Source of the DNA: Bacteroidales bacterium UBA3810
GTDB lineage: Bacteria; Bacteroidota; Bacteroidia; Bacteroidales; Paludibacteraceae
Length of the DNA: 64,000 nt
Direction: 5' to 3'
NCBI GenBank assembly: GCA_002368645.1
Contig: DFEE01000003.1
Location: 4,345-68,344, forward strand
In this document: piece after piece, positions 25,869 to 34,405 of the stretch
Position numbering within the stretch: the stretch's first letter is position 1
How the letters are laid out: the number at the start of each line of letters is the position of its first letter
Translations under genes and position numbers: made by a program
The notes under the pieces: generated by a model
What the model saw: only the letters and a program-made list of their open reading frames with translations
What the model was told of the DNA's origin: nothing
Databases searched by the model: none

Positions 25869-26105
25869 ATGACAAATTTAGAAAGATATAATAATGTTCT
25901 CTGTGATATTCTGCAGATTACAGAAGACGAACTTCCAAATGCTCGCCTTAAAGAAACACAAACTTGGGATTCAGTAGGTCACATGACTCTATTATCTGCG
26001 ATTGAAGATGAGTTTGATATCTTCATTGAGCCGGAAGACATGATGTCTCTTGATTCATACGAAACCGGAAAAGATATCGTTCGTAAATACGGAGTTGAAC
26101 TATAA
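25869..26105 (+). CDS. Acyl carrier protein (second copy)
   Basis: A 78-residue acidic carrier protein with the pantetheine serine in TWDSVGHMTLLS near residues 36-47. The W-D-S-V-G-H-M context is that of carriers paired with AMP-forming ligases in secondary pathways. It lies 3 bases after the KAS III gene, and its stop codon shares a base with the start of the ligase gene, an arrangement that strongly suggests the ligase loads this carrier. Confidence 0.88.
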   Translation: MTNLERYNNVLCDILQITEDELPNARLKETQTWDSVGHMTLLSAIEDEFDIFIEPEDMMSLDSYETGKDIVRKYGVEL

Positions 26106-27517
26106 TGTTTTTTGATTTAACTAAATACGGAAAGCAATCAGCAGTCATTACTGATAATGGCGAGCAATTGAGTTATCAGGATTTATATCGTGACAGCCAT
26201 TCTATTGCGACACATGTGCCAGCTGGATCATTTGTATTCACATTATGCGAAAATCATATTGGCGCATTTGTTGGATACGTTGCGATGCTGGACAATCATA
26301 AGGCTCAAGTGCTGCTTGATGCACATAAGGACTTAGATACTATCCAGCACTTGGCTGCATCATATAGCCCTGATTTCTATTGGATTCCATTAGAACGCAA
26401 GGAAGAGTTCAGCACACATGGTCTAATTGATGAGCAATCGGTATGTGACTATAAAGGCTATTGTTTAGCGCGCGGAGTTCATCGTTCAGAGACAAAAGTT
26501 CATGACGAACTCTTACTCTGTCTTACGACCTCCGGTTCTACCGGTTCTCCTAAGTTTGTTCGTATTAGCGAAGGGAATCTAAAGTCAAACACTATTTCTA
26601 TCGCTCAGTATCTATCCATTGATAAGACAGAGCGTCCAATCACATCGCTGCCGATGTATTATAGTTTCGGCATGTCGGTCATCAACAGTCATCTCATGCA
26701 AGGTGCTACCATCTTGCTTACAGATAAGACTGTTGTACAACGTGAGTTTTGGACTTTCCTGAAGGAGCAGCAAGCTACGTCTATTGCCGGAGTTCCTTAT
26801 ACATACGAGACGCTCAAGGCTTATCGTTTCTTCCGCATGGATCTACCCTACCTCAAAACCATGATTCAGGCAGGAGGAAAGCTCAACGCAGAGATAGTCA
26901 AAGAGTACGCAGATTTTGCGGCAGACAAAGGCAAACGTTTCTTCGTCATGTACGGTCAAACAGAAGCCTCACCGCGTATCAGCTATCTGCCATATGAAAA
27001 AGCAACTGAAAAATATAGCAGTATCGGCATTCCTGTTCCTGGAGGCAAAATGAGTATCATCGACGTAGAGGGCCATGAGATAACAACCCCTAACACCGAT
27101 GGAGAATTAATTTACTATGGTCCTAATGTATGTCTTGGCTATGCTGAGTGTCGAGAAGATTTAACAAAAGGCGATGAGAACAACGGATGTCTGCACACAG
27201 GTGATGTGGCTCGTTTTGATGAAGAAGGACTATTTTATATCACCGGTCGTCTCAAGCGATTTGTTAAAGTTTGGGGTAATAGATGTAATCTTGATGCGAT
27301 TGAACAATTGGTCAAAGCTATTACTACAGATTGTGCGTGCGTAGGCGTGGACGATTTAGTTACAATTTACGTGACTAAAGATGGTTTAGTGGAATCTATT
27401 GTGAATCTATTGAGCGGTAAAACCGGATTAAATCCACAGGCGTTCCGTGTAGAAACAATTCCATCTATTCCGAAAATGGAGTCTGGGAAGATAGACTATA
27501 AGCATTTAATAGCTTGA
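26105..27517 (+). CDS. AMP-forming acyl-CoA/acyl-ACP ligase
   Basis: A 470-residue adenylate-forming enzyme of the ANL superfamily. It contains the P-loop-like signature LTTSGSTGSPKFVRIS near 137-152, GQTEASPRISYL near 286, HTGDVARFDEEGLFYITGR near 365-383 and the C-terminal lysine region PKMESGKIDYK near residue 457. It activates a carboxylic acid as AMP ester and probably passes it to the carrier protein encoded just before it (overlap of one base). The acid is unknown. It is somewhat short, as in stand-alone carrier-loading ligases. Confidence 0.88.
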   Translation: MFFDLTKYGKQSAVITDNGEQLSYQDLYRDSHSIATHVPAGSFVFTLCENHIGAFVGYVAMLDNHKAQVLLDAHKDLDTIQHLAASYSPDFYWIPLERKEEFSTHGLIDEQSVCDYKGYCLARGVHRSETKVHDELLLCLTTSGSTGSPKFVRISEGNLKSNTISIAQYLSIDKTERPITSLPMYYSFGMSVINSHLMQGATILLTDKTVVQREFWTFLKEQQATSIAGVPYTYETLKAYRFFRMDLPYLKTMIQAGGKLNAEIVKEYADFAADKGKRFFVMYGQTEASPRISYLPYEKATEKYSSIGIPVPGGKMSIIDVEGHEITTPNTDGELIYYGPNVCLGYAECREDLTKGDENNGCLHTGDVARFDEEGLFYITGRLKRFVKVWGNRCNLDAIEQLVKAITTDCACVGVDDLVTIYVTKDGLVESIVNLLSGKTGLNPQAFRVETIPSIPKMESGKIDYKHLIA

Positions 27518-27523
27518 TTTACG

Positions 27524-28558
27524 ATGAAGCGAACTGTATGGTTGGATATGTTACGAATAATGGCGTGTTTTGCCATTATCTTGATACATATATCTGTTCA
27601 TTTCTATTATTCCCAGCACGAAGACGTACATCTTGCTGGGATTATATGGGATAGTATTGTGAGATGGGGTGTTCCTATCTTCATTATGATTAGTGGTACT
27701 TTATTCTTGAATCCAGAGAAACAAATTAATTTCAATTCATTATACAACAAGTACATTTATAGATTATTTATAGCTTTGGTATTCTGGAACACAATTTATC
27801 AAGGAATCTTTGAATGTATCGTTCCTTGCATTATAAACAAAGAACCATTTATCACTTACATTCCAAAACTTTTTGAACTACACTTTCACATGTGGTTTAT
27901 GCCCATGATGATTGGAATATATATCGTTATTCCATTATTAAAAGCCATTGTTAATCATAAATTAGAGAAATATTTTATTCTATTATGGTTAACTTATCAT
28001 TTTCTACATACCATAACCACATTAAATATCCCTCATAGAGAATTAGCATTTAGTATTTTAGATTCTTTTCAAATTAACATGATAGTAGGTTATAGTGGAT
28101 ACTTCATGTTTGGATATTACCTTTCAAAACAAAATATCAATAAAAACCTATTCATCATTGCTATATGCACTCTGTTCATATCTATCATTTTGACAATTAT
28201 AGGCACATTTTATTATAATGATGAACGTTTGTGGAACGGTATCCCATTTAATATTATTATGTTGTCACTTTCTGTTTTTGTTTGCGGAAAATATCTTTTC
28301 TCTACATATACGACAAACAAACAAGCAAACAAAAAAACAAATATTTTATCATTAATCACCCCGAACATTTTTGGGATATATCTGATCCATGCTTTTTTCC
28401 TTCATTTATTATGGTTCATATGGAATGACATGCAAATAGTAGAAAATTTCATTTTAACATTAGTTTATATTCCCATACTTACTTTTATCGTATTCATTGT
28501 TAGTTTATTCACAATAAAGATGATGCGCAAAATTCCAATATTTAGAAAATTGTGTTAA
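27524..28558 (+). CDS. Acyltransferase 3 family membrane protein
   Basis: A 344-residue integral membrane acyltransferase (OafA/WecH type) with about ten hydrophobic helices. The start WLDMLRIMACFAIILIHIS has the D-x-x-R and catalytic-type histidine pattern of the family, and VPIFIMISGTLFL follows near residue 49. It would move an acyl group onto a sugar at the membrane. Its place after the carrier/ligase genes suggests that it uses the dedicated acyl group, though most known family members use acetyl-CoA. The gene is strongly AT-rich. Confidence 0.86.
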   Translation: MKRTVWLDMLRIMACFAIILIHISVHFYYSQHEDVHLAGIIWDSIVRWGVPIFIMISGTLFLNPEKQINFNSLYNKYIYRLFIALVFWNTIYQGIFECIVPCIINKEPFITYIPKLFELHFHMWFMPMMIGIYIVIPLLKAIVNHKLEKYFILLWLTYHFLHTITTLNIPHRELAFSILDSFQINMIVGYSGYFMFGYYLSKQNINKNLFIIAICTLFISIILTIIGTFYYNDERLWNGIPFNIIMLSLSVFVCGKYLFSTYTTNKQANKKTNILSLITPNIFGIYLIHAFFLHLLWFIWNDMQIVENFILTLVYIPILTFIVFIVSLFTIKMMRKIPIFRKLC

Positions 28559-28738
28559 TTTGACTATATACACATATGAGTATCAAAAAATATGAATGTG
28601 CATGTAGGATTTCAATAAAAGACAGAAATTAGAGTCATAATTTTAGCATTAGGTTATATTAATCAATAAATCGTTATCATTATTGATGAGTATATATTAA
28701 AATGAAAATAATTGTCATAAATAATAAATAGTTAGAAA
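28559..28738. other. AT-rich spacer without recognised feature
   Basis: A 180-base, very AT-rich gap in the polysaccharide locus. I see no open frame, no consensus promoter with 20-bp spacing and no stable hairpin. It may mark a recombination joint between modules, since the gene before it belongs to the acyl block and those after it are sugar-acetyl and lipoprotein genes. Confidence 0.5.
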
Positions 28739-29200
28739 ATGATCACTAAAAAAATCAGACAAAAAATTAGTAAGTTTTTTGCTCATATGTATGTCGTATT
28801 TCTCACAAAATGTCGCAAATACGATATCGGCAAACATTGCAATATTTCATGGAGAGCCACATTAGATAGAGCTAATCCGAGAGGCATCCATATTGGGGAT
28901 TATAGTCGTGTAATGCTTGAAGCGTTGATTATCGCTCACGACTATTCCAGAGGCTTAAATCATAGTATGTGGACCGATACCCGAATTGGACATCATTGTG
29001 TAATTGGTGGAAGATCCATCATTCTGCCCGGCGTTACATTGGGCAATCATGTATTTGTTGCCGCAGGAAGCGTAGTAACAAAAAGTTTTCCTGATCATTG
29101 TATGATTGGCGGCAATCCAGCAAAGATTATACGTACGGGAACCATTATCACAGACAATACGCAAATATTAGAGCCCGGTGAACTGGTACAGAAAAAATAG
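28739..29200 (+). CDS. Hexapeptide-repeat acetyltransferase (WcaF/LacA-like)
   Basis: A 153-residue left-handed beta-helix acetyltransferase. The hexad repeats include IGKHCNISWRATLDR, IGHHCVIGGRSIILPGVTLG and VFVAAGSVVTKSFPD, ending GGNPAKIIR, the classical family end. The catalytic histidine lies near ALIIAHDYSRG (about residue 66). It probably O-acetylates a sugar of the repeat unit. Its last 23 bases overlap the following lipoprotein gene. Confidence 0.86.
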   Translation: MITKKIRQKISKFFAHMYVVFLTKCRKYDIGKHCNISWRATLDRANPRGIHIGDYSRVMLEALIIAHDYSRGLNHSMWTDTRIGHHCVIGGRSIILPGVTLGNHVFVAAGSVVTKSFPDHCMIGGNPAKIIRTGTIITDNTQILEPGELVQKK

Positions 29201-29969
29201 TTTTTTCCTTTTTGTTCTGATAACATTCTGTGTTATCCAGACAGGTTGCAGTACAAAAAATGAGGCAAACATAGATCAGCAAGTAGTCGTAGCTACTATG
29301 GGAGCCTCGTTGATGGATCCGGGCAACGGATGGGTAGAGTGTGCCTGTACACAAGCCGGCATACTATGTATGAATAAAGCAGTTAGCGGTGAAATGGTAT
29401 ATGATTTTGCCTACAAATTATGGAAAGAAGAATATGCTACACCGACTGAACTACAAGAAATTGATATCTTGCTTATCCAATTTGCCAATTGCAAAGATAT
29501 ATATGGCGACGAAGCCACATTATATGCTACTGCGGAAGAATATATTGCGAATCTGGATACGACCATTTCTAAGCCATTCAAGAAATATAGTTATGCCCAA
29601 AGTATGGATTATATATTGAAGAAATGGCAGCAGATATGCAATCAATACAACAAGCCGATGCATGTACTATTTGTTACTCACTGGCATGACGCACGCACCA
29701 TTTATAACACTGCAGTCAGACAATTAGCCGAAAGATGGAATACAGAAGTTGTTGAATTAGATTGCAATATCGGATTTACCAAAGAGATACCGGACAGCGA
29801 TGGAAGACAACCCTCCATCAAATATGCAGTAAATACCGAAAAAATAAATGGTATCGAATATGGCTGGCACCCATTGCGGGGAGATAAAGGAACATATATC
29901 CAGAACAAAATGGCATCCATTCTATATGACAAATTAATATCATACATTGCAGAACACGATATACAATAG
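29178..29969 (+). CDS. SGNH/GDSL-like lipoprotein (DUF5040-like)
   Basis: A 263-residue exported protein read from a GTG start that lies inside the end of the previous gene. The signal peptide ends in a lipobox-like VIQTGC near residue 24. The mature part begins with VATMGASLMDPGNGW near 37-51, which resembles block I of SGNH hydrolases, and has GWHPLRGDKG near 233 at the place of the late histidine block. It may remove or move acetyl groups on the glycan outside the cytoplasm. The family assignment is moderate and no enzyme activity can be stated. Confidence 0.65.
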   Translation: MNWYRKNSFFLFVLITFCVIQTGCSTKNEANIDQQVVVATMGASLMDPGNGWVECACTQAGILCMNKAVSGEMVYDFAYKLWKEEYATPTELQEIDILLIQFANCKDIYGDEATLYATAEEYIANLDTTISKPFKKYSYAQSMDYILKKWQQICNQYNKPMHVLFVTHWHDARTIYNTAVRQLAERWNTEVVELDCNIGFTKEIPDSDGRQPSIKYAVNTEKINGIEYGWHPLRGDKGTYIQNKMASILYDKLISYIAEHDIQ

Positions 29970-30020
29970 TCGCTCCTTAAAATGAACTATAGATGAGAGA
30001 AAGACAAAAACTATCATTAA

Positions 30021-30158
30021 CTTACCGTAAAAACAATATTAGGAACAGGGACTGCATACCCAAAACTGGTAAAACTCATTCGTAATAATGATTTTGTAAA
30101 TCTGGAGAATGCAGACAACAGGATAGATTGGAATGCTGTACCACAGATAAAATTATAG
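30021..30158 (+). pseudogene. 3' remnant of an unidentified gene
   Basis: A frame of 45 codons opens directly after an in-frame stop and has no start codon. It reads LTVKTILGTGTAYPK and continues with KLVKLIRNNDFVNLENA to a TAG 6 bases before the next gene. The residue mix looks like real protein sequence, so this is probably the tail of a gene whose 5' part was lost when the locus was rearranged. The parent family was not recognised. Confidence 0.35.
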
Positions 30159-30164
30159 TCCGAT

Positions 30165-30773
30165 ATGTACGCACATTTTTTGAAACGAATATTTGATTTT
30201 ACGTTGGCACTGGTGGCAATCTTGTGCCTCAGCCCGATATTGATTGTAGTCACAATCTGGCTGCATTTTGCCAATAAGGGTGCCGGGGCATTCTTCACCC
30301 AAGAGCGTCCGGGGAAAGGAGAGAAGATTTTTCACGTAGTAAAATTCAAATCCATGACGGACGAACGCGATGAAGAAGGAAATCTCCTTCCTGATGAGAA
30401 ACGCCTGACGCCTATCGGCAAATTCATCCGCAAAACATCCATTGACGAACTACCGCAGTTATTCAATGTGCTGAAAGGCGATATGGCTCTGATTGGTCCG
30501 AGACCATTATTAGTAAAATATCTGCCACTCTACTCTCCTGAACAGCATCGACGTCACGAGATCCGCCCGGGTATCACCGGTTGGGCACAAGTGAACGGGC
30601 GCAATGCCATTACGCATACCAAGAAATTTGAATACGATGTATGGTACGTTGATCATCTCAGTTTCGGTCTGGATATGAAGATTATATTCATGACTATACA
30701 TAATGTGCTCCACCGCAAAGATATTTCACACGAAGGTGTAGCCACTGCAGAACCGTTTAACGGACATAACTGA
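30165..30773 (+). CDS. Undecaprenyl-phosphate sugar-1-phosphate transferase (PglC/WcaJ type)
   Basis: The initiating transferase of the polysaccharide: it places a sugar phosphate on the lipid carrier. It has the small monotopic form (202 residues) with a single N-terminal re-entrant helix (KRIFDFTLALVAILCLSP). The Asp-Glu catalytic pair is in SIDELPQLFNVLKGDMALIGPRP (the family signature), and the C-terminal RPGITGWAQVNGRN is typical. It is the last gene of the locus, followed by a strong terminator. There is no N-terminal CoA-binding-like extension as in WbaP. Confidence 0.94.
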   Translation: MYAHFLKRIFDFTLALVAILCLSPILIVVTIWLHFANKGAGAFFTQERPGKGEKIFHVVKFKSMTDERDEEGNLLPDEKRLTPIGKFIRKTSIDELPQLFNVLKGDMALIGPRPLLVKYLPLYSPEQHRRHEIRPGITGWAQVNGRNAITHTKKFEYDVWYVDHLSFGLDMKIIFMTIHNVLHRKDISHEGVATAEPFNGHN

Positions 30774-30835
30774 TAATAATTTAACTATATGGAACGGAAA
30801 ACAATATATTTATGTTTGGATCATATGTGCCCGCA

Positions 30836-30872
30836 TACAAAAAATCTGCACCAAATGTGCAGATTTTTTGTA
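30836..30872. terminator. Strong bidirectional intrinsic terminator
   Basis: A perfect 16-bp stem (30836-30851 with 30857-30872) around a 5-base loop. The arms contain AAAAAATCTGCAC and its complement, so a run of Ts follows the GC part on both strands. It closes the plus-strand polysaccharide locus and the minus-strand run that ends with the M3 peptidase gene. Confidence 0.9.
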
Positions 30873-30933
30873 TAAGATATGTTTTCATAATACATGATCA
30901 ATAGTCACAGCTACAAACACACTGCGGTCTCGG

Positions 30934-33078
30934 TCATTTGATTTCCACTGCTTTGATGCCGTCACGCTCGAGGAGGGCATTAATGGTCGGTTCGCCGCCA
31001 CGGAAGCTTTTGTAGAGGTCCATGGCTTTCTCGGTGCCACCCTTCTCAAGGATGTTCTCACGGAAGCGTTTGGCTGCTTTCTTATCGAAGATTGAGCCGT
31101 TCTTCTTCTGTGCCTCTTTGAAGACAGAGAAAGCATCAGCATCGAGGAGCTCGGACCACTTATAGCTGTAATAGCCGGCCGCATAACCTCCCGAGAAAAT
31201 GTGGGTGAAAGCGGTAGCCATCTGGGTTCCCGGAACGGTCGGCATCACCTGTACCTGCTCCATCGCCTCGTCGCTGAAACGACATACGGACTCTACGGTA
31301 CCGATGGTCTCATTGACCTCAAAGGGTTTCTCCAGAGTATGCCAAGCCATGTCAAGGTAGCCGAAGCTGAGCTGACGTACGCAGGCATACGCCGCATGGT
31401 ATGTCTGGGAAGCGTGCATCTTGTCGAGCAGTTCCTGCGGCAGTGGAGCACCTGTCTTATAATGTTTGGCAAAGGTATCGAGGAACTCTTTCTCGTCGAT
31501 GAAGTTCTCGTTGAACTGGGAAGGCAGCTCCACGAAATCGCGCGGCACGTTGGTACCACTCTGCGCGGAATACTGGCAGCGGGTGAGCATACCATGCAAG
31601 CCGTGCCCGAACTCATGGAGGAACGTGCGTACCTCATCGTAGGTGAAGAGCGCCGGCTTATCTGCGGTGGGACGAGTAAAATTCATGACGTTCACTATAT
31701 GTGGACGGTGATCCTTCTTGCCAAGCATGTACTGCGGCTGAAAATCATTCATCCACGCACCGCCACGCTTGCCATCCCGCGGATGGAAATCGGCGTAATA
31801 GACAGCGAGGAACTTGCCTTTCTCGTCAAAGACCTCGTAAGCTGTTACCTCGGGGTTATAGACCTGTATCTTTTTGTTCTCCTTGAACTTGATGCCATAG
31901 AGACGCTCAGCGAGTCCGAAGACACCTTTCTTGACGTTCTCCAGTTCAAAATACGGACGGAGGTCGTCATCCGAGATAGCGAATTTCTCCTGTTTGAGTT
32001 TCTTGGAGTAATAGCTCCAGTCCCAAGGCTGTACGTGCGCCGCATATAGACCGTGCGCATGGGCATAGTCCTCCAGTTCCTTCACTTCCTCGCGCGCTGC
32101 CGGCATATAGGCATCACGTAGTTGGTCAAGGAGCGAATAGACGCGCTCAGGTGTCTCCGCCATGGTCTTATAGAGCGATTTCTCGGCGTAAGTCTTCTTA
32201 CCGAAGAGGTTCGCGAGCGCCAGACGGGTGTTGACGATCTCGACAATGAGGGCGGTGTTGTCAAACTCCCCGCCTACGCACTTACCGGCGTTCGCCATAT
32301 AGAGCTCGCGGCGGATATCGCGGTTGTCGAGATCCTGCATGACAGGGATAGTGGTGGTCGGTTTGAGATTGAGGAGCCATCCTTCCAGACCTTTCTTCTC
32401 GGCATTGGCGCGAAGCATGGCTTTGGTGTCGTCATTGAGTCCGGCGAGGAGCGCCTCATCGGTGATGAGCATGGTCCAGGCGTTGGTAGCCTTGAGCACG
32501 TTCTGACCGTACTGGAGCGTCAGTTTGGACAGTTTGGCGGAGAGCTCACGATAAGTCTGTTTGTCCTCGGGCGAGAGGTTGGCGCCGTTGTTAGCGAAAG
32601 ACTCGTATATATCCTCCAGCAGTTTGTACTGGGCTTTGTTGAGTTTGAGTTTGCCGCGTTGGTCATAGACCGCTTTGATGCGCTGGAAGAGCCCTTCGTT
32701 CAGACGGATGGTAGAGGAGTACTCCGAGAGTTTCGGAGAGAGCTCCATCTCAATCTGCTGGAGCGTGTCGTTGGTCTCCGCGGAAGTGAGGTTATAGAAA
32801 CATCCGGCTACGATACCTAACATCTCGCCGGAACGCTCGTATGCCTCGATAGTGTTCGCAAATGTAGGCGCCGCAGGGTTATTGACGATGTTATCGATGT
32901 CTTGCAGACCTTGTTTGAAAGCCTCCTCGAAAGCAGGCATGTAGTGCTCGGCATGGATCTCGTTGAAGGGATAAGTACCGTGCGGGGTTTTCCAGTTCTT
33001 GTAGTCAAAGAACGGGTTGGTAGCAGCGGTGGCTGCCATTACAGTAGTGGCTAAAGCCATAAGCATCAATTTTCTCAT
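30934..33078 (-). CDS. M3-family peptidase (peptidyl-dipeptidase/oligopeptidase), exported
   Basis: A 714-residue zinc metallopeptidase of the thimet/Dcp family. An N-terminal signal peptide (MRKLMLMALATTVMAATAAT) suggests it works in the periplasm. The zinc site HEFGH is at residues 488-492 in TFLHEFGHGLHGML, and the substrate-binding GGYAAGYYSYKWSE lies near 645. The length matches Dcp. It probably releases dipeptides from oligopeptides for use as nutrients, as expected in proteolytic Bacteroidales. It is the last gene of a long minus-strand run. Confidence 0.92.
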   Translation of the reverse strand: MRKLMLMALATTVMAATAATNPFFDYKNWKTPHGTYPFNEIHAEHYMPAFEEAFKQGLQDIDNIVNNPAAPTFANTIEAYERSGEMLGIVAGCFYNLTSAETNDTLQQIEMELSPKLSEYSSTIRLNEGLFQRIKAVYDQRGKLKLNKAQYKLLEDIYESFANNGANLSPEDKQTYRELSAKLSKLTLQYGQNVLKATNAWTMLITDEALLAGLNDDTKAMLRANAEKKGLEGWLLNLKPTTTIPVMQDLDNRDIRRELYMANAGKCVGGEFDNTALIVEIVNTRLALANLFGKKTYAEKSLYKTMAETPERVYSLLDQLRDAYMPAAREEVKELEDYAHAHGLYAAHVQPWDWSYYSKKLKQEKFAISDDDLRPYFELENVKKGVFGLAERLYGIKFKENKKIQVYNPEVTAYEVFDEKGKFLAVYYADFHPRDGKRGGAWMNDFQPQYMLGKKDHRPHIVNVMNFTRPTADKPALFTYDEVRTFLHEFGHGLHGMLTRCQYSAQSGTNVPRDFVELPSQFNENFIDEKEFLDTFAKHYKTGAPLPQELLDKMHASQTYHAAYACVRQLSFGYLDMAWHTLEKPFEVNETIGTVESVCRFSDEAMEQVQVMPTVPGTQMATAFTHIFSGGYAAGYYSYKWSELLDADAFSVFKEAQKKNGSIFDKKAAKRFRENILEKGGTEKAMDLYKSFRGGEPTINALLERDGIKAVEIK

Positions 33079-33085
33079 TGTTTTT

Positions 33086-33122
33086 TCGATATGTCGATAT
33101 ACCGATATGTCGATACATCGAA
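33086..33122. repeat. 8-bp-period spacer repeat
   Basis: Successive 8-base words CGATATGT / CGATATAC / CGATATGT / CGATACAT lie in the gap between the T9SS cargo gene and the M3 peptidase gene, as in the other arrays at 3265-3297, 35330-35366 and 38148-38163. Confidence 0.75.
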
Positions 33123-33133
33123 GTTATTAGATA

Positions 33134-34405
33134 TTATTTTCCTCTAATCAGGTTGATGTCTCCGGAGAGCTGATAGACGCCTGTGACGGCGGCATCGGCG
33201 TTGAGTTTCTTGCGGTTATACGAGGCCTTGGTGGTGAAGCGTGCATTCTTGGCGGCATCGGTACCGAGTGCACGGATGACGTAGAAATACGCACCTTCAG
33301 CAGCCGGGCGCCCCCCTATCGTGCCGTCCCACCCTCTGGCGGGGTCTGTCCACTCATAAACCAACTTGCCCCAGCGGTTGTATATCCAGCAATGGAACTC
33401 GCGAATAGAGCGATACGCCACGCGGAACTCGTCATTCTTACCGTCTCCGTTCGGCGTAAAGACATTCGGCGCCGCCAGATAGGACTCAGAGATAGCGACC
33501 GTCATCTCCGCCGAGTCGGTAGAGCAGTAGTCGTTATTGACAGCACAAACCACACGGTACGAACCAGGCTCCGAGAAAGTATAACGGATGTCTTTATCCG
33601 TGCGGGTCACAATGCGCTCCGTCGATTTGTAGATGTTCCATCGGTAGTACTTGGCGCCGGGCGTCGGGTTCGAGTAGAAAGCGACCTCCAGCGGTCCGCT
33701 GTAGTCGGAGGAAGCAATGAGGGTCTGGGAAGTAGGCCGGTTACGCTCGTTTGATTTCTCTCCCTCCGTACCTCTCGCGGTAGCGAGCGAAGTGAGTTCC
33801 ATCTTGACCGCCTGCACGTAGTTCTCCTCCAGCACCTGCTTCACACAAACGGAGTCCAGCCCCAAGGCGGCACGGATCTCCGGATCATAGCACAGTTTGA
33901 CGGGAGTGGCTCCGTAGAGCGGCGGAAGGATGATGTTTGCCGTAAGCCCGATTGACATCGTAACGGCTGAGTCCACCCAGTTTTCTCCGTCCCACGCGAG
34001 TGCGTTATAAGATAGGGCACACGTACGCGCACGCGAGTCCAGACCGCGGACATGCAGAATGGTATTTTCACAAGCAGGCTCTACCGAGAAATCCAAATCA
34101 CTGAGATCTTGGTAAAGTTGCACGCAGAACGAAGAACCTCCCGCCTTGTAACACCCTTCGTCAGGAAAGACCTCGTCCATGCCGGAGAAAGCGATGGTAC
34201 CGTCGGCATTATACCAGTCAACAGGACCGGCAGTAGAACGCAAGTGAATCTCGTCTTTGAATACAAACACGGTATCGGTCCCATAAACCATCTGAGTTGC
34301 CGTACCGACGCACTCAACAGGCGAGGCGTAGAGAGAGCCCCACCCCTTCCCTCCCCATAAGGGGAGGGTGAAGAAGGTCAGCAATATGAATAAACGGTTT
34401 TTCAT
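33134..34405 (-). CDS. Secreted protein with gliding-type (T9SS type B) C-terminal domain
   Basis: A 423-residue exported protein. The start MKNRLFILLTFFTLPLWGGKG is a signal peptide. The middle holds Ig/PKD-like beta domains (for example GSYRVVCAVNNDYCSTDSAEMTV). The end is a CHU_C/gliding-motility-associated domain, with APNVFTPNGDGKNDEF near 314 and WDGTIGGRPAAEGAYFYVI near 363, the known type IX sorting domain. It is therefore probably sent to the cell surface or outside. Its ATG overlaps the serA stop by 4 bases, an unexpected neighbour for a surface protein. Confidence 0.9.
   Translation of the reverse strand: MKNRLFILLTFFTLPLWGGKGWGSLYASPVECVGTATQMVYGTDTVFVFKDEIHLRSTAGPVDWYNADGTIAFSGMDEVFPDEGCYKAGGSSFCVQLYQDLSDLDFSVEPACENTILHVRGLDSRARTCALSYNALAWDGENWVDSAVTMSIGLTANIILPPLYGATPVKLCYDPEIRAALGLDSVCVKQVLEENYVQAVKMELTSLATARGTEGEKSNERNRPTSQTLIASSDYSGPLEVAFYSNPTPGAKYYRWNIYKSTERIVTRTDKDIRYTFSEPGSYRVVCAVNNDYCSTDSAEMTVAISESYLAAPNVFTPNGDGKNDEFRVAYRSIREFHCWIYNRWGKLVYEWTDPARGWDGTIGGRPAAEGAYFYVIRALGTDAAKNARFTTKASYNRKKLNADAAVTGVYQLSGDINLIRGK

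Noticed and set aside
31201..32049. Plus-strand open frame of 282 codons
   Set aside because: Antisense to the M3 peptidase gene, whose zinc motif is intact; no motif of its own.
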